64,000 nt of DNA from Mimachlamys varia (GCA_947623455.1 OX392528.1:56624322-56688321); one strand, 5' to 3'; shown: positions 48,574-59,554, numbered from the stretch's first letter. Made by a program: numbers and translations. Notes: generated from the sequence alone by a model not told the origin.

Positions 48574-50253
48574 TAATTATGATTCTGGGTCAACTATAAT
48601 GAAACTGCAGTCCTAATACCGCACTACCTAAAGACATATTAGTACATGTATAATAATAACTAAAGATGTGAAGATCTACTTACGACTATATTTAAGCAAA
48701 TTTAGAAACTTGACATTTGCTATTAAACTCACTCTTGGCAGTTAAATATTTGAAGGAAAACATTTAATTCAGTTAATTATATTTTATAACAAATAATTAA
48801 GACCTTTCCATTCAAGTGAATTACTGATATAATATATCTAGATGTTAAGGTCTTCATAGTCTTACAACATCTATATGGTGGGGAGGACTGAAAAACAAAC
48901 AAACGCATCTTGGCCTTCGAATATTCCTAGCCTGCCATAATGATGGGAACATGAGACACAGACGAAGTTTCGAGTAACGCGCTGGAAAATTACTATGGAT
49001 TGTAAAAATGCATGTACATGTGTTCATTAACGGCCCACCAGTCGTACAAACGTGCATATCGCTCACGCGCACGCATGTACAGGCAGCAGAGTAGGGCACG
49101 CTTTCCTATCGTCATGGTAATAAAGGGTGGAATCCAAGTGTGGACAGAACTGCAATATCACGTCTGTTAGTCACTCGATCAAGGTTGGATGTGGTTGGTA
49201 ACATTACGCGTACTAAACTGAACATTAGTTACGTCATTCTATATCGTATGTTTTGTTCAGCACATGCTTGTCTTTTCCAGAATTTACATTTATATATGTT
49301 CATGTTTTGTTCATTTTCGTTACTGTATATATTCACTGTATGAACCAGTCAAACTGACGTTACGTTCATATCACCATAATTTAACTTCAGTTGCGTGACG
49401 AGTGAACGTAAGCTTATGCTACCATCTTCACAGTTATCACAATGACTCTTGAGTCCAAGTGAAGTAGAAAAGTAACTTTAAAGCAATCGTCCTAGTGACC
49501 AGGATTGTTCAAGTGTTCTTCTGTAAATATAGTTCCATTGACGGAAAGCTAAAAACGACAGCAATGACTAGAAATGATTAAAATATTAGACGGAGAGAGA
49601 TGTTTTCAAATTTTGATAATTGCTTGAATCATGCATTTGGTGTGCTGAATTAAAGTAAACCAGAACAGATGATAATGTTACCTATATAAGCTTTACCAAG
49701 CATATGTCATTGCAAGATGAGCAAAGTCAGAGATCGAATTATGTTTGTCTTAACTATTTCAGCTGTTTTACGTTTCATTATGTGCGTAATCCGTTTTCGA
49801 TATGAAAAGCAGTCATCCATTTGCATTATTTATATACATTGCGATCTAATCTGATGACGTCAAGAAACGTCACTATGGTAATGCAAATAATGACGTAAGT
49901 ATATGTACAAAAAATATATATAAAACATACAGTAAACGCATGCAATTGCAGACAGTGTGGCATACGCGCTGTACAAAAAGTAGGTCTGGTCATTGTATTA
50001 TATACCAGAACATGCACACGTGCGAGGGGAATATCATTGACAAGACACAGCGCAGAAAACTTGAAGCACAACAATCTGACAAATAACTTCATTGTATGAT
50101 AAACAGATACCAGAAGAAAACAGCTTTCTCAAAAAGAGGGACAACAACAACGAAACAAGTAACAGACATCGGGATAAAAGATGGCGTCCTTGCCCCACGA
50201 TGACGACTCGGAGGTTGGAATGACACTCGAAGCGTGGCGGTGCGCCGACTTAC
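48574..50253. other. Probable intron/spacer, no gene seen
   Basis: AT-rich. No domain-bearing frame or repeat was recognised. If the exon candidate at 50254 is right, this is part of gene B intron 1. Confidence 0.45.
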
Positions 50254-50256
50254 CAT
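50254..50256 (-). CDS. Candidate ATG exon of gene B (ATG|GTAAGT)
   Basis: On the minus strand, CAATATG is followed at once by a perfect donor, GTAAGTCGG. Gene B's 31-nt exon needs an upstream exon that ends exactly after ATG, as in other calmodulin genes. The sequence upstream (50257-50420 on the minus strand) is richer in G+C than its surroundings, as a 5' UTR might be. The intron would be about 15 kb. A second equal candidate lies at 52747. Only the motif supports this. Confidence 0.4.
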
Positions 50257-51009
50257 ATTGTCGACCAGGTAGTGTAAGCGTAGCTGGAATGTGACAGGAG
50301 GAAAGGTTGGTGGCAGCCGTCCCTAACTTAGAGTCCTGCCAGCAATCACAGAACGGGGGCTTACTCCTCCAAACAACACTGGGCGTAAGTTGGATTGAGA
50401 AAGTCCCGATGACGCGTCATACGTAGCATTCCGCACAACAGGTTTTACCCCTGTCAATGAAACCTCCTGTTGAAAACTTAAATTACGACATGTAATTTTA
50501 TATCACAGTCCACTGGATGTACATCCGCATACCAACTCCCGACCTAGACAACACCGGGAACGACACAGCTAGAAGTTTGTCAACTGTGGCTACCACCGCT
50601 TTCTAAGTCAATCTGTCGGTCTGGTTGTGCCCATCATATGGGTATCACGTTACCTGCTCCGCATGTGTAAACTACATACAGACTTATAGGTATGTATGTA
50701 CACGAAACGAAAGGCGTACAGCTTATTCTGTTGCCTCTTATATAATAGGTACTGTGCTGTTTTCTTTACATACCGTATATCATACATATGGAAGTATTTA
50801 GGTAAACATTACTATAATAAACAAAATACATGTAATATGTTTAAAATTAACTAAGTATGTACAGTTTGGATTAGGGTGAAAATCCGCCTTCCTACTGACG
50901 GGTGATACTTAAGGTGGTCATGTTTGTTCCGAAATAAAATTCCTAAAATATATGCTATATATAAACTGCCATTGACCTTCATCAGGTGTAGGCCGGGTTA
51001 TCCTGGAGA

Positions 51010-51368
51010 TTTCTAATAATGATAGTAACAGTAATTTCAGGTTCTTATCTTCCGCTTTATCCTAACCTAAACGTCGTCTTAAAGCTGTTAACAAATTATT
51101 ACTCGTGGTTATTGGGTCTTAGGAACCAGTCAATATTGTTCTCAACTCCCTTGGGAGCATACAACCGGTGCTGCCATTTCGGGGCTCATTGCAAACATTC
51201 TTTAATTTCTAGCACTGCCCAACCACGTACTTATTTACAGCTGGGTAGACTGGAATAAGCGGAGTAAAGTAACTCGCTCAAAGATACAACACAAGTGCCG
51301 GACAGGGGACTCGAACTCGCAAACCTTCCATCACGAGCCAGGCGTCCTACCACTAGACCATTGAGTCT
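51010..51368 (-). mobile_element. tRNA-derived SINE, fullest copy
   Basis: The minus strand begins GACTCAATGGTCTAGTGGTA (A-box-like), followed by GGTTTGCGAGTTCGAGTCCC (B-box-like). The 5' and 3' arms do not pair as an acceptor stem, so it is not a working tRNA gene. The body (CCAAGGGAGTTGAGAACAAT, CCCAATAACCACGAGTAATA) and a GATAAAGCGGA tail match 12998-13155. It is probably a Pol III-derived element, and the ends are approximate. Confidence 0.75.
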
Positions 51369-52794
51369 CCAATAGCAGAACTGGAAAATAGTACTATGCT
51401 CCCCCTTGTTTTCACTTTGAACTTATTGATAGGAACTTGTTTATGTAACACGATACATTGAGCAATCCTTATTTACAGGAACAAAGCGAATACCGAAAAG
51501 TCACTAAAACAATTGATTTAAGCTCAAAACTAATCAAAGAAAGGCAAAATACGAACAAAGAAATATTTGCAATGAACACCTTGAAAAAGCAGATAGTATT
51601 TGATCATGCGTTAAGGAAAATACACTTGTTCTGTTTCATCGTTGATGCATCGAAAACTTGGTAAATGCCAACACACATTCATTTGTATAGATCATGATCA
51701 CAAACGGAGCTACATAAAGTGTAGTGAACACTAACTGTACATCAGAACTTCCAGGTTCTAAACGTCGTTTTTTTCAGATGGCAAAATGTGTTCGACGTCA
51801 TCAGAGTGTGTGTACATTTACCAACATTAGGAATGAAGTTGGACAACGAACCAAAACCAACACAGTTCTCAAAATGTTTTATGTGTATTGAAATAAAATG
51901 ATTAAATGATTAAAAATAAATGACAAGACAAAAAAGTGCAAAGTCAACATGAAATACGTCTTAATGGGATGGATCTTAGCCTAAAGCGTACTGAACCCAT
52001 TAACGACAGTAGATACGTATCAGGTGCGATACTTTATCCTAGATAGCCCGATTTGTGATGCCTTCTTTCTCGCGATTGTTGTTTTTCTTCTTTGTATATC
52101 GTTTGTGAACAATGACAGCAATCTTTAACTCTGCCACCTCGGGAACAATTAGCGTTCGCCTGGCGGCGCCCCACTGATGAGAGAAGAGGTTCCGTAAAGT
52201 ACTTAGGTATTGTACCCACGTGACGCCCTTCAGTATAACTGCCGTCTGTTGTACTTAACTATGTACATACCGCGGGGTATTATAGACCGAGACCGATGTT
52301 CCGTGGCAGGTGCTCCAACTATCCCATGTGTTTGTCGAAGACAGTAAGAAAAGTACCTACTGCAAAAGTGGAATTATTCGTGGAGTGAAAATTTTTCGCT
52401 CATTTCGCTTGCATGAAATCTCCGCGAAGATATCCACGCGCGAACATTTTTCACACCATTTAAACACTACAGTGTCTAATAGTATTATAGGCACACAGTA
52501 CAAAACAACACGTAAGCGATTATCCTATATATTTGTTGTGTTGTTTAGACGCGGACTGTCAAACGCTTTAGTGATACATATTTCTTATCGTTTCCTTTGC
52601 TCTTCTTTTTGATAAAGCCATACACCTGATATGAAACTATTGGCAAAAAGCAATATTTAAAACCTTGTACAATATTTACAATCTTTATATCCCATATTTG
52701 CCAATAAAACACGTTTAAACTAAACAGCATCCTGTGTTGTACTTACCATCCTACGAACCAACAAATTTCAAGATTCAACATTAGAGCGGCTGAC
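51369..52794. other. Spacer, no gene seen
   Basis: This includes the second ATG|GTAAGT candidate near its right end. Short open frames show no domain. Confidence 0.45.
52747..52749 (-). other. Second candidate ATG exon (ATG|GTAAGT)
   Basis: On the minus strand, GGTTCGTAGGATG is followed by the donor GTAAGTACAAC. It has the same form as the candidate at 50254-50256. It could be an alternative first exon of gene B, that of a different transcript, or chance. Confidence 0.3.
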
Positions 52795-52854
52795 TTTCAC
52801 AAAAAATCGACTATCAGACTCTTTTTCAGTGTCTGATAGTCGATTTTTGTGAAA
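52795..52854. repeat. 60-bp hairpin
   Basis: Arms TTTCACAAAAAATCGACTAT plus CAGAC, and GTCTGATAGTCGATTTTTGT plus GAAA, are near-perfect reverse complements around an 11-nt T-rich loop. The right arm is also the left end of the dispersed repeat that follows. Confidence 0.9.
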
Positions 52855-53035
52855 TTTAACCACTTGACGTATCAAGCTGAAATTTGGCAATTATTTTCAT
52901 TGTGGTTTTAGATGATTAATAACATAAAAAGAAAATTGGAAAATTTAGTTTATATATTTTATTTTAATTTTTCAAATTTCGCTATATTCTATATAGATGG
53001 ATATTCTCCTAGCCACTAGTGCCTGTGGCCTCTTA
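52829..53035 (+). repeat. ~210-bp dispersed repeat, copy 1
   Basis: This is homologous to 54491-54722 in the same orientation: GTGTCTG, TATCAAGCTGAAATTTGGC, GATTAATAACATAAAAAGAA, and an end CCTAGCCACTAGTGCCTGTG. The right end contains a short inverted pair (GGCCAC / GTGGCC-like). It is probably a non-autonomous DNA element. Confidence 0.8.
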
Positions 53036-54490
53036 TGATCATGCAATGGGACAGCGTGTACAATTCTTAGCCCTACCTGTAAATCAATAATGCGAGACAA
53101 GCATAAACGGGTGGTTGTAGAACGATGATGTCACGAATTGTTTTCTGACAAAAACAAGCATTACCAATTAATTTCAAAAACTCAGAGATACATGTAGTGG
53201 CAGTTAATGGTAAACATCTGTCACTCCTGGTAAACTTCAGCTCAGAAACCACATACAGTATCCGGTTATCATCCTCAATCGGCGTTACATGGCCACGAAC
53301 CCTTCTTAAACGATCACGTACACATTACAAGTGTATTGTAGTTTACTTTGGCGCATACTTGTAGACATGAGCTGAAACATAGAGTTATCACGATGATATA
53401 ACTGGAATGAAACGTAAACATCAGGGGTCAGTAACACAGAATATCACCTGTATCTACCAGCGGCTAGCAACTTCACAAAACACTTAAACTCGACGCATCT
53501 TGATAAGCTTTAAGGTGTATTACGTAAGACCGGTGTAACCTTGTAAAACACACCATTTGGATTTTGTACCGAAATTATGTTTTTAAAAATCTGTTCTTCT
53601 CTCTAGTCGTTTACCAAATAGTTTTCACGGAAATATATTTGCTTATTTCTTGGTCTGGTCACAGGGGCCTGAGAATTCATTACAGCTAGTTTTGGACCTC
53701 CTCTAAATGATGTATTATATATGAGCAGGATGGACAATATTTATATCAGTTCGTGATAAGTCAGAATCAATAAGATACAGATTTAAATAAAAGACAATTA
53801 TGTTGAATTCACACAAATTGAACCACTTCGCTAAAATCTATTTCAATCTAGACGAGGGGACGTAACCCATGCTAAAACAGCTGCTCCTTATAAAAAATGT
53901 ACCCATCGATGGTATAAGATACAAGAACTTTATTGATAGTTGTATATATAAAACAATAGAATGACGTCAAGGGTTGCCCTAACATCGAGTGTATATATAC
54001 AAACCGTCGATTTCGTTGTTACTGTAGTACATTACTATTGGCGATATCTGGTTAGTAACTATTCTATTGATTGAAAATTCATAATGATACATACATTTAA
54101 AAATCCAAACTTTATTTTTCTGTTAGATTGACATATCTCCCACAAGTCGGGGATGAGAAAGGAACACACCTGCTGTTTATACATCGAGGAGACTTTTGTG
54201 GTAAACCCCGTGGAGAATTCGGGATTCGCGTTTGCGCCCTTGGGGACACAGAAGTGACCTTTATAAATCTGTTACGTCTATAATACAAAACTTTAGTTGA
54301 TAAGCTGTTTACCACACAGTATTTCCATCGTTTATCGTTTTGATCAATTTCAACATTGTTCATACCTACACAAGCCCACGTGAGGTGTCCTTTCGATTTT
54401 AACCACGTGCTCGTGAAAAGATCAATGCACTGATATAAAAATCAGCAACAAAAACTCCAATGTATAATTATATCAACGACAGTAGTTATT
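53036..54490. other. Spacer with lone MITE end
   Basis: No gene is seen. The isolated end of a MITE is annotated at 53662. Confidence 0.45.
53662..53699 (+). mobile_element. Lone terminal repeat of the CAGGGACCTGA MITE
   Basis: CAGGGGCCTGAGAATTCATT and ACAGCTAGTTTTGGACCT match the first 38 bp of the MITE at 28227-28456. No interior or second end follows. Confidence 0.8.
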
Positions 54491-54722
54491 AGTGTCTGTA
54501 TTCGATTTTCTGTGATTTTTTATCGATTGGCGAATCAAACTGAAATTTGGCTTTTAATTATTTGCATTAGATTGATACAAAATTAATAACATAAGAGAAA
54601 CATTTAGACTTTCGTTTGTATATTTTTATTTTAATTATTTATATTTCACTGTGATATATTTATACATTTACTGCCATATATCAATAATCACGGTTACTCC
54701 CCTGGCCACATGCGCCTGTGGG
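54491..54722 (+). repeat. ~230-bp dispersed repeat, copy 2
   Basis: This diverged copy of 52829-53035 ends CCTGGCCACATGCGCCTGTG. Shared text includes ATCAAACTGAAATTTGGC and AAAATTAATAACATAAGAG. Confidence 0.8.
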
Positions 54723-56354
54723 TTAGTTAGTTTTTGATCTGGTATCTAATTGGCGGTAATTGGTACTGTAGGAAGTTTATTCATTCATCATTTTAAAATA
54801 TGTACTTTTGTGTGACAGTACTTTTGTTCTTGTCCACATATATATTCTATATATTGTATGTCTCAAGCAATACACAACTAAACATTACTTTCAGATCCTT
54901 TTGTCCTGCGGAAACATTAAAACACACCAGACGGTGTTCTATGTGCTGTAATGTGGGCTGACCCAGAAATACCGCCCGCCCAGTCAAGCGTTCCCGGGAC
55001 ACTGTTTCCCTCTACACCGGTATAATCTCACTATTGGCGGGTCGGTCTGTGCAACACCTGACGGAACTATTATACAGCAATTCTTGTAACGATCACCAAC
55101 AACCCGCTCAGACACGGTAAGGATGCTAGGTTTTACACAAAATGTATCATTCTATTAATAAATATAGATTTACATTGACCACGATGTTAAATATGTCCAC
55201 TAAAAGGTACGTCACACAGGTATGTTTTACATGTAAAGGTGTGGTCGGACAGGTAAGTACTTCAAACCGGTTGACGCATACTTGTTTACCTGGGCCGGCC
55301 TTGCTATCTTTTCTCCCCTCGATATTCTTATGTTCCAGCGCAGCCTGGCCCTATACCACGATCGATCGATACGGTGACTTATACGTTACTGGGTTTCGTA
55401 TTAATTTATATATACACTGTATTTACATGTACGTAACATGTCAACTATATGTACAACGTGTATCGACAATTCTAGCTAATACATGTACTTCTAGCTTGAC
55501 ACAGCTAATTACTTATTTACCCACGTCAAGCTTTCCTCCCGATCAAAATTAGGTCATATTTGTCACAATAATGTGTTTTCACACATTTGTTACCGTATTA
55601 TGCACATGTGGAGGTTTTCCACGTTAACAGCGATATGTAATAGATAACTTGACTGTATATACATGTATGTGTACAATTAATCAGTGATCAATTTAGTATT
55701 TATTTTACGAGTCCTTTAAGAACTTATTACTAAAAACAATGGGTCCCACAATGTTAAATTGAAGTTTTCCAGAATTTCTATTAGTCCCATCTTAATCTAT
55801 GACTGGGGACTCCACATATATTCACTCTAGACCTATATTGATGTTTCTGAGACGTATCAGATTGGAGAATATTTTTACTGCAAGTTAAAGGTATTGTTTA
55901 AACGTCACAAAATCATGTATAAAACTGAAGTTAAAATTCCAATGTTTCTTCCATAAAACGGTCAAAAATACAAATTAATTAACAAAGTAAAGTTGACAAT
56001 GCAATATACAAAATACAATATTCTCTGTTACATAGACTGTTACAGCTGATAGCCCTCTGGAACACGTACCAGGTATATCTAAATATAGTACGATATATCG
56101 GTGAATCAGCCCTGTGTATTGCTCACACGTTCATCTGTAGCTTCTATACATGCTAAATAATTCAAGTAAGAGGCATCATGTTTGTCTTGTAGAGGAGAAA
56201 GCGTGATACAATTATTAATGCTTGAAGGGAGATAACTCGATATTTTTTATCTGATATCCTCCATTGAATATGCCAATTTGTACACTTCATTGATTTCAAG
56301 TGTTCGTTACTTAATATTGACATGTCTTTTTTTATCATTTTCAAAGGCTCAAAA
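54723..56354. other. Upstream region of gene C
   Basis: No exon is recognised; the promoter of gene C probably lies here. The open frame at 55142-55552 (136 codons) has no domain. A pyrimidine tract ending in CATTTTCAAAG at 56346 could act as an acceptor if the first coding exon of C is internal. Confidence 0.4.
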
Positions 56355-56373
56355 ATGGAGAAGATGATGCATG
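56355..56373 (+). CDS. Calmodulin-like gene C, probable first coding exon
   Basis: ATGGAGAAGATGATGCATG is followed by donor GTAAGA. It encodes MEKMMH plus the first base of the next codon, so the intron is phase 1, exactly what the 144-nt exon at 56985 needs (G|AG = Glu). Calmodulin has about ten residues before this junction, so this N-terminus would be short. Alternatively, the preceding CTTTTTTTATCATTTTCAAAG is an acceptor and the exon starts at 56347, with the true start further upstream. It was chosen because of the correct phase and the closeness of the next exon (611 bp). Confidence 0.55.
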
Positions 56374-56399
56374 GTAAGACGTTGCCAAGATACTGAACA

Positions 56400-56629
56400 C
56401 AGGGACCTGATAATTTGGTACATCTAGTTTTGGACCTTTCACTTTTTTGGGGTTAAGATCAATTTTCGATTAAAATGCTACCCTCAATGGTTATTGTCTT
56501 TAGCCTTTATGACAATCGAGGAAGGAGGGGGGCATTTTTTATGGAAAATTGATCTAAATCCCCTCAAAGTGTAAAATTGCTCTAAACACCTTATTTTAGG
56601 TCCAAAACTAGCTAATTATCAGGTCCCTG
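56400..56629. mobile_element. 230-bp MITE, CAGGGACCTGA family, copy 2
   Basis: It starts CAGGGACCTGATAATTTGG and ends in CAGGTCCCTG, with an inner pair GATCAATTTTCGAT / GGAAAATTGATC. It is exactly as long as the copy at 28227. It sits 27 bp after the donor of the first gene C exon, so it would be transcribed in the intron. Confidence 0.9.
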
Positions 56630-56984
56630 TAATACAAAGTACAGACTATTGTATTTTACAAAGAGAAAGAAATTATTTCTTTAATACATTTAGACTGAAA
56701 ACTATTACAAATCCTTTTAACTGAAAGTAGAATTTCTATATCTGTAGAAAAAATAAACACTTGCATTCTTTCAATGAAAGGTTGATACATGTAACAATTT
56801 GTAATAAATGCACTATAATTTATTAAAACTAAAATTGTTTGGGATGTGAGACTGCTATCATATTTCTTTCTGTCACCAATTGAGACGTGATGATTCCTAT
56901 CCTAACATTTATATCATTAGCAATGAACGGAAGGGGGTCATGTAGATATGCTTGATCTAGAGATACTTTGGTTAAATATTACAG

Positions 56985-57128
56985 AGCTTCGAGAGGCTTT
57001 CCTGATCCAGGATAAAGATGATGACAAGAAGATCAATGTTATAGAGCTGGGCAGTGTCATGCGCAGTATAGGACTAAGTCCGACACAGGCTCAGCTAGCA
57101 TCTATAGCACAGGAGTATGGCGCTAGTG
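56985..57128 (+). CDS. Calmodulin-like gene C, exon with EF-hand 1
   Basis: This internal exon of 144 nt lies between acceptor TTAAATATTACAG and donor AGTG|GTAAGC, phase 1 at both ends. It is the counterpart of the 144-nt exons of genes A and B. It reads LREAFLIQDKDDDKKINVIE, then LGSVMRSIGLSPTQAQL and AQEYGAS. Loop 1 is DKDDDKKINVIE: acidic ligands and Glu12 are kept but the invariant Gly6 is Lys. EF-hand 2 is not recognisable. After splicing it reads [17 protein letters not shown], which lacks a proper loop and is a few residues longer than in calmodulin. Confidence 0.92.
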
Positions 57129-57849
57129 GTAAGCCGAATAATTCATTTTGCGACACTGTTGATTTTACAATATTTATGGATTTCTTTCACTAAAATCTAA
57201 TTTAAATGCAGATTTGTAATATGTTCTTTAAAGATTGATTAATGAATGCACATTCTTTCAAAGTCTACAAGAAAAAGTAAATAATGTATCCATAATTTGA
57301 TACATAAAGGGAAATAACTCCAAAAATAACACAATGTTCCTGTTCTAGGGTATCCAAAAAACGCAATACATGTACTTTGCCTGAATAAAATACTTTGATC
57401 CTTGAGGAACAGCTACGCTTTCACATCAGTCACATAAAAAATTGTTAATTTCAATTAAGTCGAAAGTGTAGTTGATTTCGATCTGGGATCCAAATAGGAG
57501 ATTAATGTTTCGACATTTTAGGATACATTATTGCTTGTTTTAAAGATCACATGGTTATTAACCGATATATGAACCATTAATATGGAAGGATACAGACTTA
57601 ACATTGTTTTCCCCTGAAATTTCATAATAAACTATTTGAACCTTTGAATTGGAAGAGTTCAAAGTTCAATTAATGAGGTGGGGAGGGGGGTTGATGAGTT
57701 AATTTTTACCCCTGAAATTCATTGCTTCAAACGTGTCAGGGAGTCCAAATTTATATTCTGTAACCAACTGTCATTATTCTCTGACATATTTAAATCAAAT
57801 TCAGAAACAAACTCAATTTATGTTAAGTTGTTTTCAAACTTCGTTTCAG
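57129..57849. other. Gene C intron
   Basis: This 721-bp intron ends in acceptor ACTTCGTTTCAG. Open reading continues upstream of the acceptor but shows no EF-hand similarity there. No repeat is recognised. Confidence 0.7.
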
Positions 57850-58104
57850 CTACTGGTAAGGGAGGTAAGTTGTTTGACATGGACGAGTGCAAGAGGATCG
57901 TTCAGAAAAACGCAGGAATGACCGAGACGCCAGATTCCGTCCGAGACTGTTTCCGGATATTCGACAAGGACGGAAATGGCTACAATAGTGCGTCTGAACT
58001 CCGACATGTGCTTACCACACTGGGGGAGCCTTTAAAAGATGAGGAAGTTGACGAACTTATCCGGGAAATCGATTTAACAGTTGATGGCCAATTTAGCTAT
58101 GAAG
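57850..58104 (+). CDS. Calmodulin-like gene C, exon with EF3 and EF4
   Basis: This 255-nt exon runs from acceptor CTTCGTTTCAG to donor GAAG|GTAAAA, phase 1 at both ends. It is four codons longer than in gene B. It reads [19 protein letters not shown] (degenerate EF2), the linker [19 protein letters not shown]3 loop [32 protein letters not shown], and EF4 loop [14 protein letters not shown]3 has Asn in place of the hydrophobic residue at position 8. EF4 has Thr at position 3 and Asp at 12. Ca2+ affinity is probably reduced, with EF3 the best candidate for binding. Confidence 0.93.
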
Positions 58105-58399
58105 GTAAAATATACGTAATAGTATCTTGTTAACATCATATATTTACATTCGGAAGGCAAAACTGCACTTTAAACTAACCAGGGGGTGTGCATGTAAGAG
58201 AGATCAAACTATACTCAGCGCGTGACGATTTTGACGTCATTGTTTTGGCATAAACACGTCGACGACTGTTCGCCATCGAAATGGCTGTTCCGTTTTACAA
58301 ATTTAAATGTCGATAATAAAACATTTATCATAGGCCAAATCGAAATCATTTTAAGTCAGTAACATGGATAGGAAATGTATATATAAGCATTTTAATGCC
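58105..58399. other. Gene C last intron, first part
   Basis: AT-rich intron after donor GTAAAA. No structure is recognised before the foldback at 58400. Confidence 0.5.
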
Positions 58400-58510
58400 T
58401 TGATATGGTCTTTATGATATTTATAAATGACAGAACTTTGCTGGCAAACTAACGCGCAATACAAAGTTTGCCCACAAAGCTCTGTCAGTTATATAAATGT
58501 ACCATATCAA
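58400..58510. repeat. Foldback of ~110 bp in gene C intron
   Basis: TTGATATGGT, ATTTATAAATGACAGAACTT and TGCTGGCAAACT are mirrored by AGTTTGCCCACAAAGCTCTG, TCAGTTATATAAAT and ACCATATCAA. The arms are imperfect, about 47-51 bp, with a 13-nt loop. It is probably a small foldback transposon. Confidence 0.8.
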
Positions 58511-58768
58511 AATATCTCAGTGAAAGAATATATACAATTTAAAGGCTTACCATTCACAGTTTGAATATATTTATATACTTTCTATAGATATCGGAATGAA
58601 GTACTTGGTGATATCAATTGCAAAACTGGTAATTTTGGCAAAAACGTTTTTATATCTATCGTTTCTGGAAAAAGGGATTTCGTGACTTTCATGTAGAAAT
58701 TATCAGGTTAATATACAGTGTATATGCAATTTACAATCAAAAGAAAATACTGTATCATGATTCATAGT

Positions 58769-58927
58769 CTATACCTCAGGTTTGTCTGTCAGGTTTGTCT
58801 GCAACAGAACAGAATCCTTAACGAAAATATCGATATAAATATATTATAAACATTTGAGGAGAAATTGTATTCTCAGTTTTTTAGACATTTTAAATCTATA
58901 AAGGTTAAGATGATTCTTCAGCACTTT
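58769..58927 (+). repeat. ~155-bp direct duplication, copy in gene C intron
   Basis: CTATACCTCAGGTTTGTCTG, ACAGAATCCTTAACGAAAAT, GAGGAGAAATTGTATTCTCA and AAAGGTTAAGATGATTCTTC recur at 61961-62107, same orientation, with few changes. The copy here has an extra short duplication of CAGGTTTGTCTG. Confidence 0.9.
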
Positions 58928-59012
58928 GTCCAAAAGAACATCATCTTAAACTGGATAGTCAAACTAATGTTAAATCAATCCTGGTAGACGATTTAGATTG
59001 ATGCAATTCTGG

Positions 59013-59190
59013 CCTGGCTTCATCAATGTTCCTTAACTTGAAGACATCCCTTTACATACAAATCTCCATAGGAATGCATTACAGACAATCTTAAGTTAAG
59101 GAACTTGCCATAAAACCTGTAATGCTTTCCTGTGGAAGGTTTTAAGGGTTAAGGAAGTTCCTTAAGTTTAGGAACGTTGATGAAGCCAGG
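59013..59190. mobile_element. 178-bp MITE with CCTGGCTTCATCAA ends
   Basis: The left end CCTGGCTTCATCAATGTTCC and the right end GGAACGTTGATGAAGCCAGG are inverted repeats, with further TTAACTT / AAGTT pairing inside. A second, diverged copy is at 60793-60953. It lies in the last intron of gene C. The 36-bp array starts directly at its right edge. Confidence 0.88.
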
Positions 59191-59446
59191 ACTTGGTATC
59201 CAGGGGTTAGTCAGTCACCTACACTAGCTTGGTATCCAGGGGTTAGTCAGTCACCTACACTAGCTTGGTATCCAGGGGTTAGTCAGTCACCTACACTAGC
59301 TTGGTATCCAGGGGTTAGTCAGTCACCTACACTAGCTTGGTATCCAGGGGTTAGTCAGTCACCTACACTAGCTTGGTATCCAGGGGTTAGTCAGTCACCT
59401 ACACTAGCTTGGTATCCAGGGGTTAGTCAGTCACCTACACTAGCTA
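59191..59446. repeat. 36-bp tandem array, about 7 identical copies
   Basis: The unit is CTTGGTATCCAGGGGTTAGT plus CAGTCACCTACACTAG. I see no substitutions between copies, so expansion is recent. It ends about 82 bp before the last exon of gene C. Confidence 0.96.
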
Positions 59447-59528
59447 ATGTAGGTGAGCTTACCCCGGATTTTAATATATGGATTCATCTTTAGGCTGCCT
59501 TAATTTTCTTATTTGTTTTTTTTTTCAG

Positions 59529-59554
59529 ATGTGGTTAAACTTTTGATGCAGTGA
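59529..59554 (+). CDS. Calmodulin-like gene C, last coding exon
   Basis: After the strong acceptor TTTTTTTTTTCAG, 26 nt complete codon G|AT and read DVVKLLMQ then TGA (59552-59554). This aligns with EEFVxMMTxK of calmodulin, with Asp in place of Glu12 of EF4 and Val in place of Phe. The ending is one or two residues shorter. With the upstream exons the protein is about 147 residues. It is too short for ORF detection and is called from phase, acceptor and alignment. Confidence 0.85.

Noticed and set aside
51270..51368. tRNA gene on the minus strand
   Set aside because: A- and B-box-like motifs are present but the acceptor arms do not pair and a SINE body follows. It is a tRNA-derived SINE.
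55142..55552. 136-codon open frame upstream of gene C
   Set aside because: No recognisable domain. Composition resembles the surrounding non-coding DNA.
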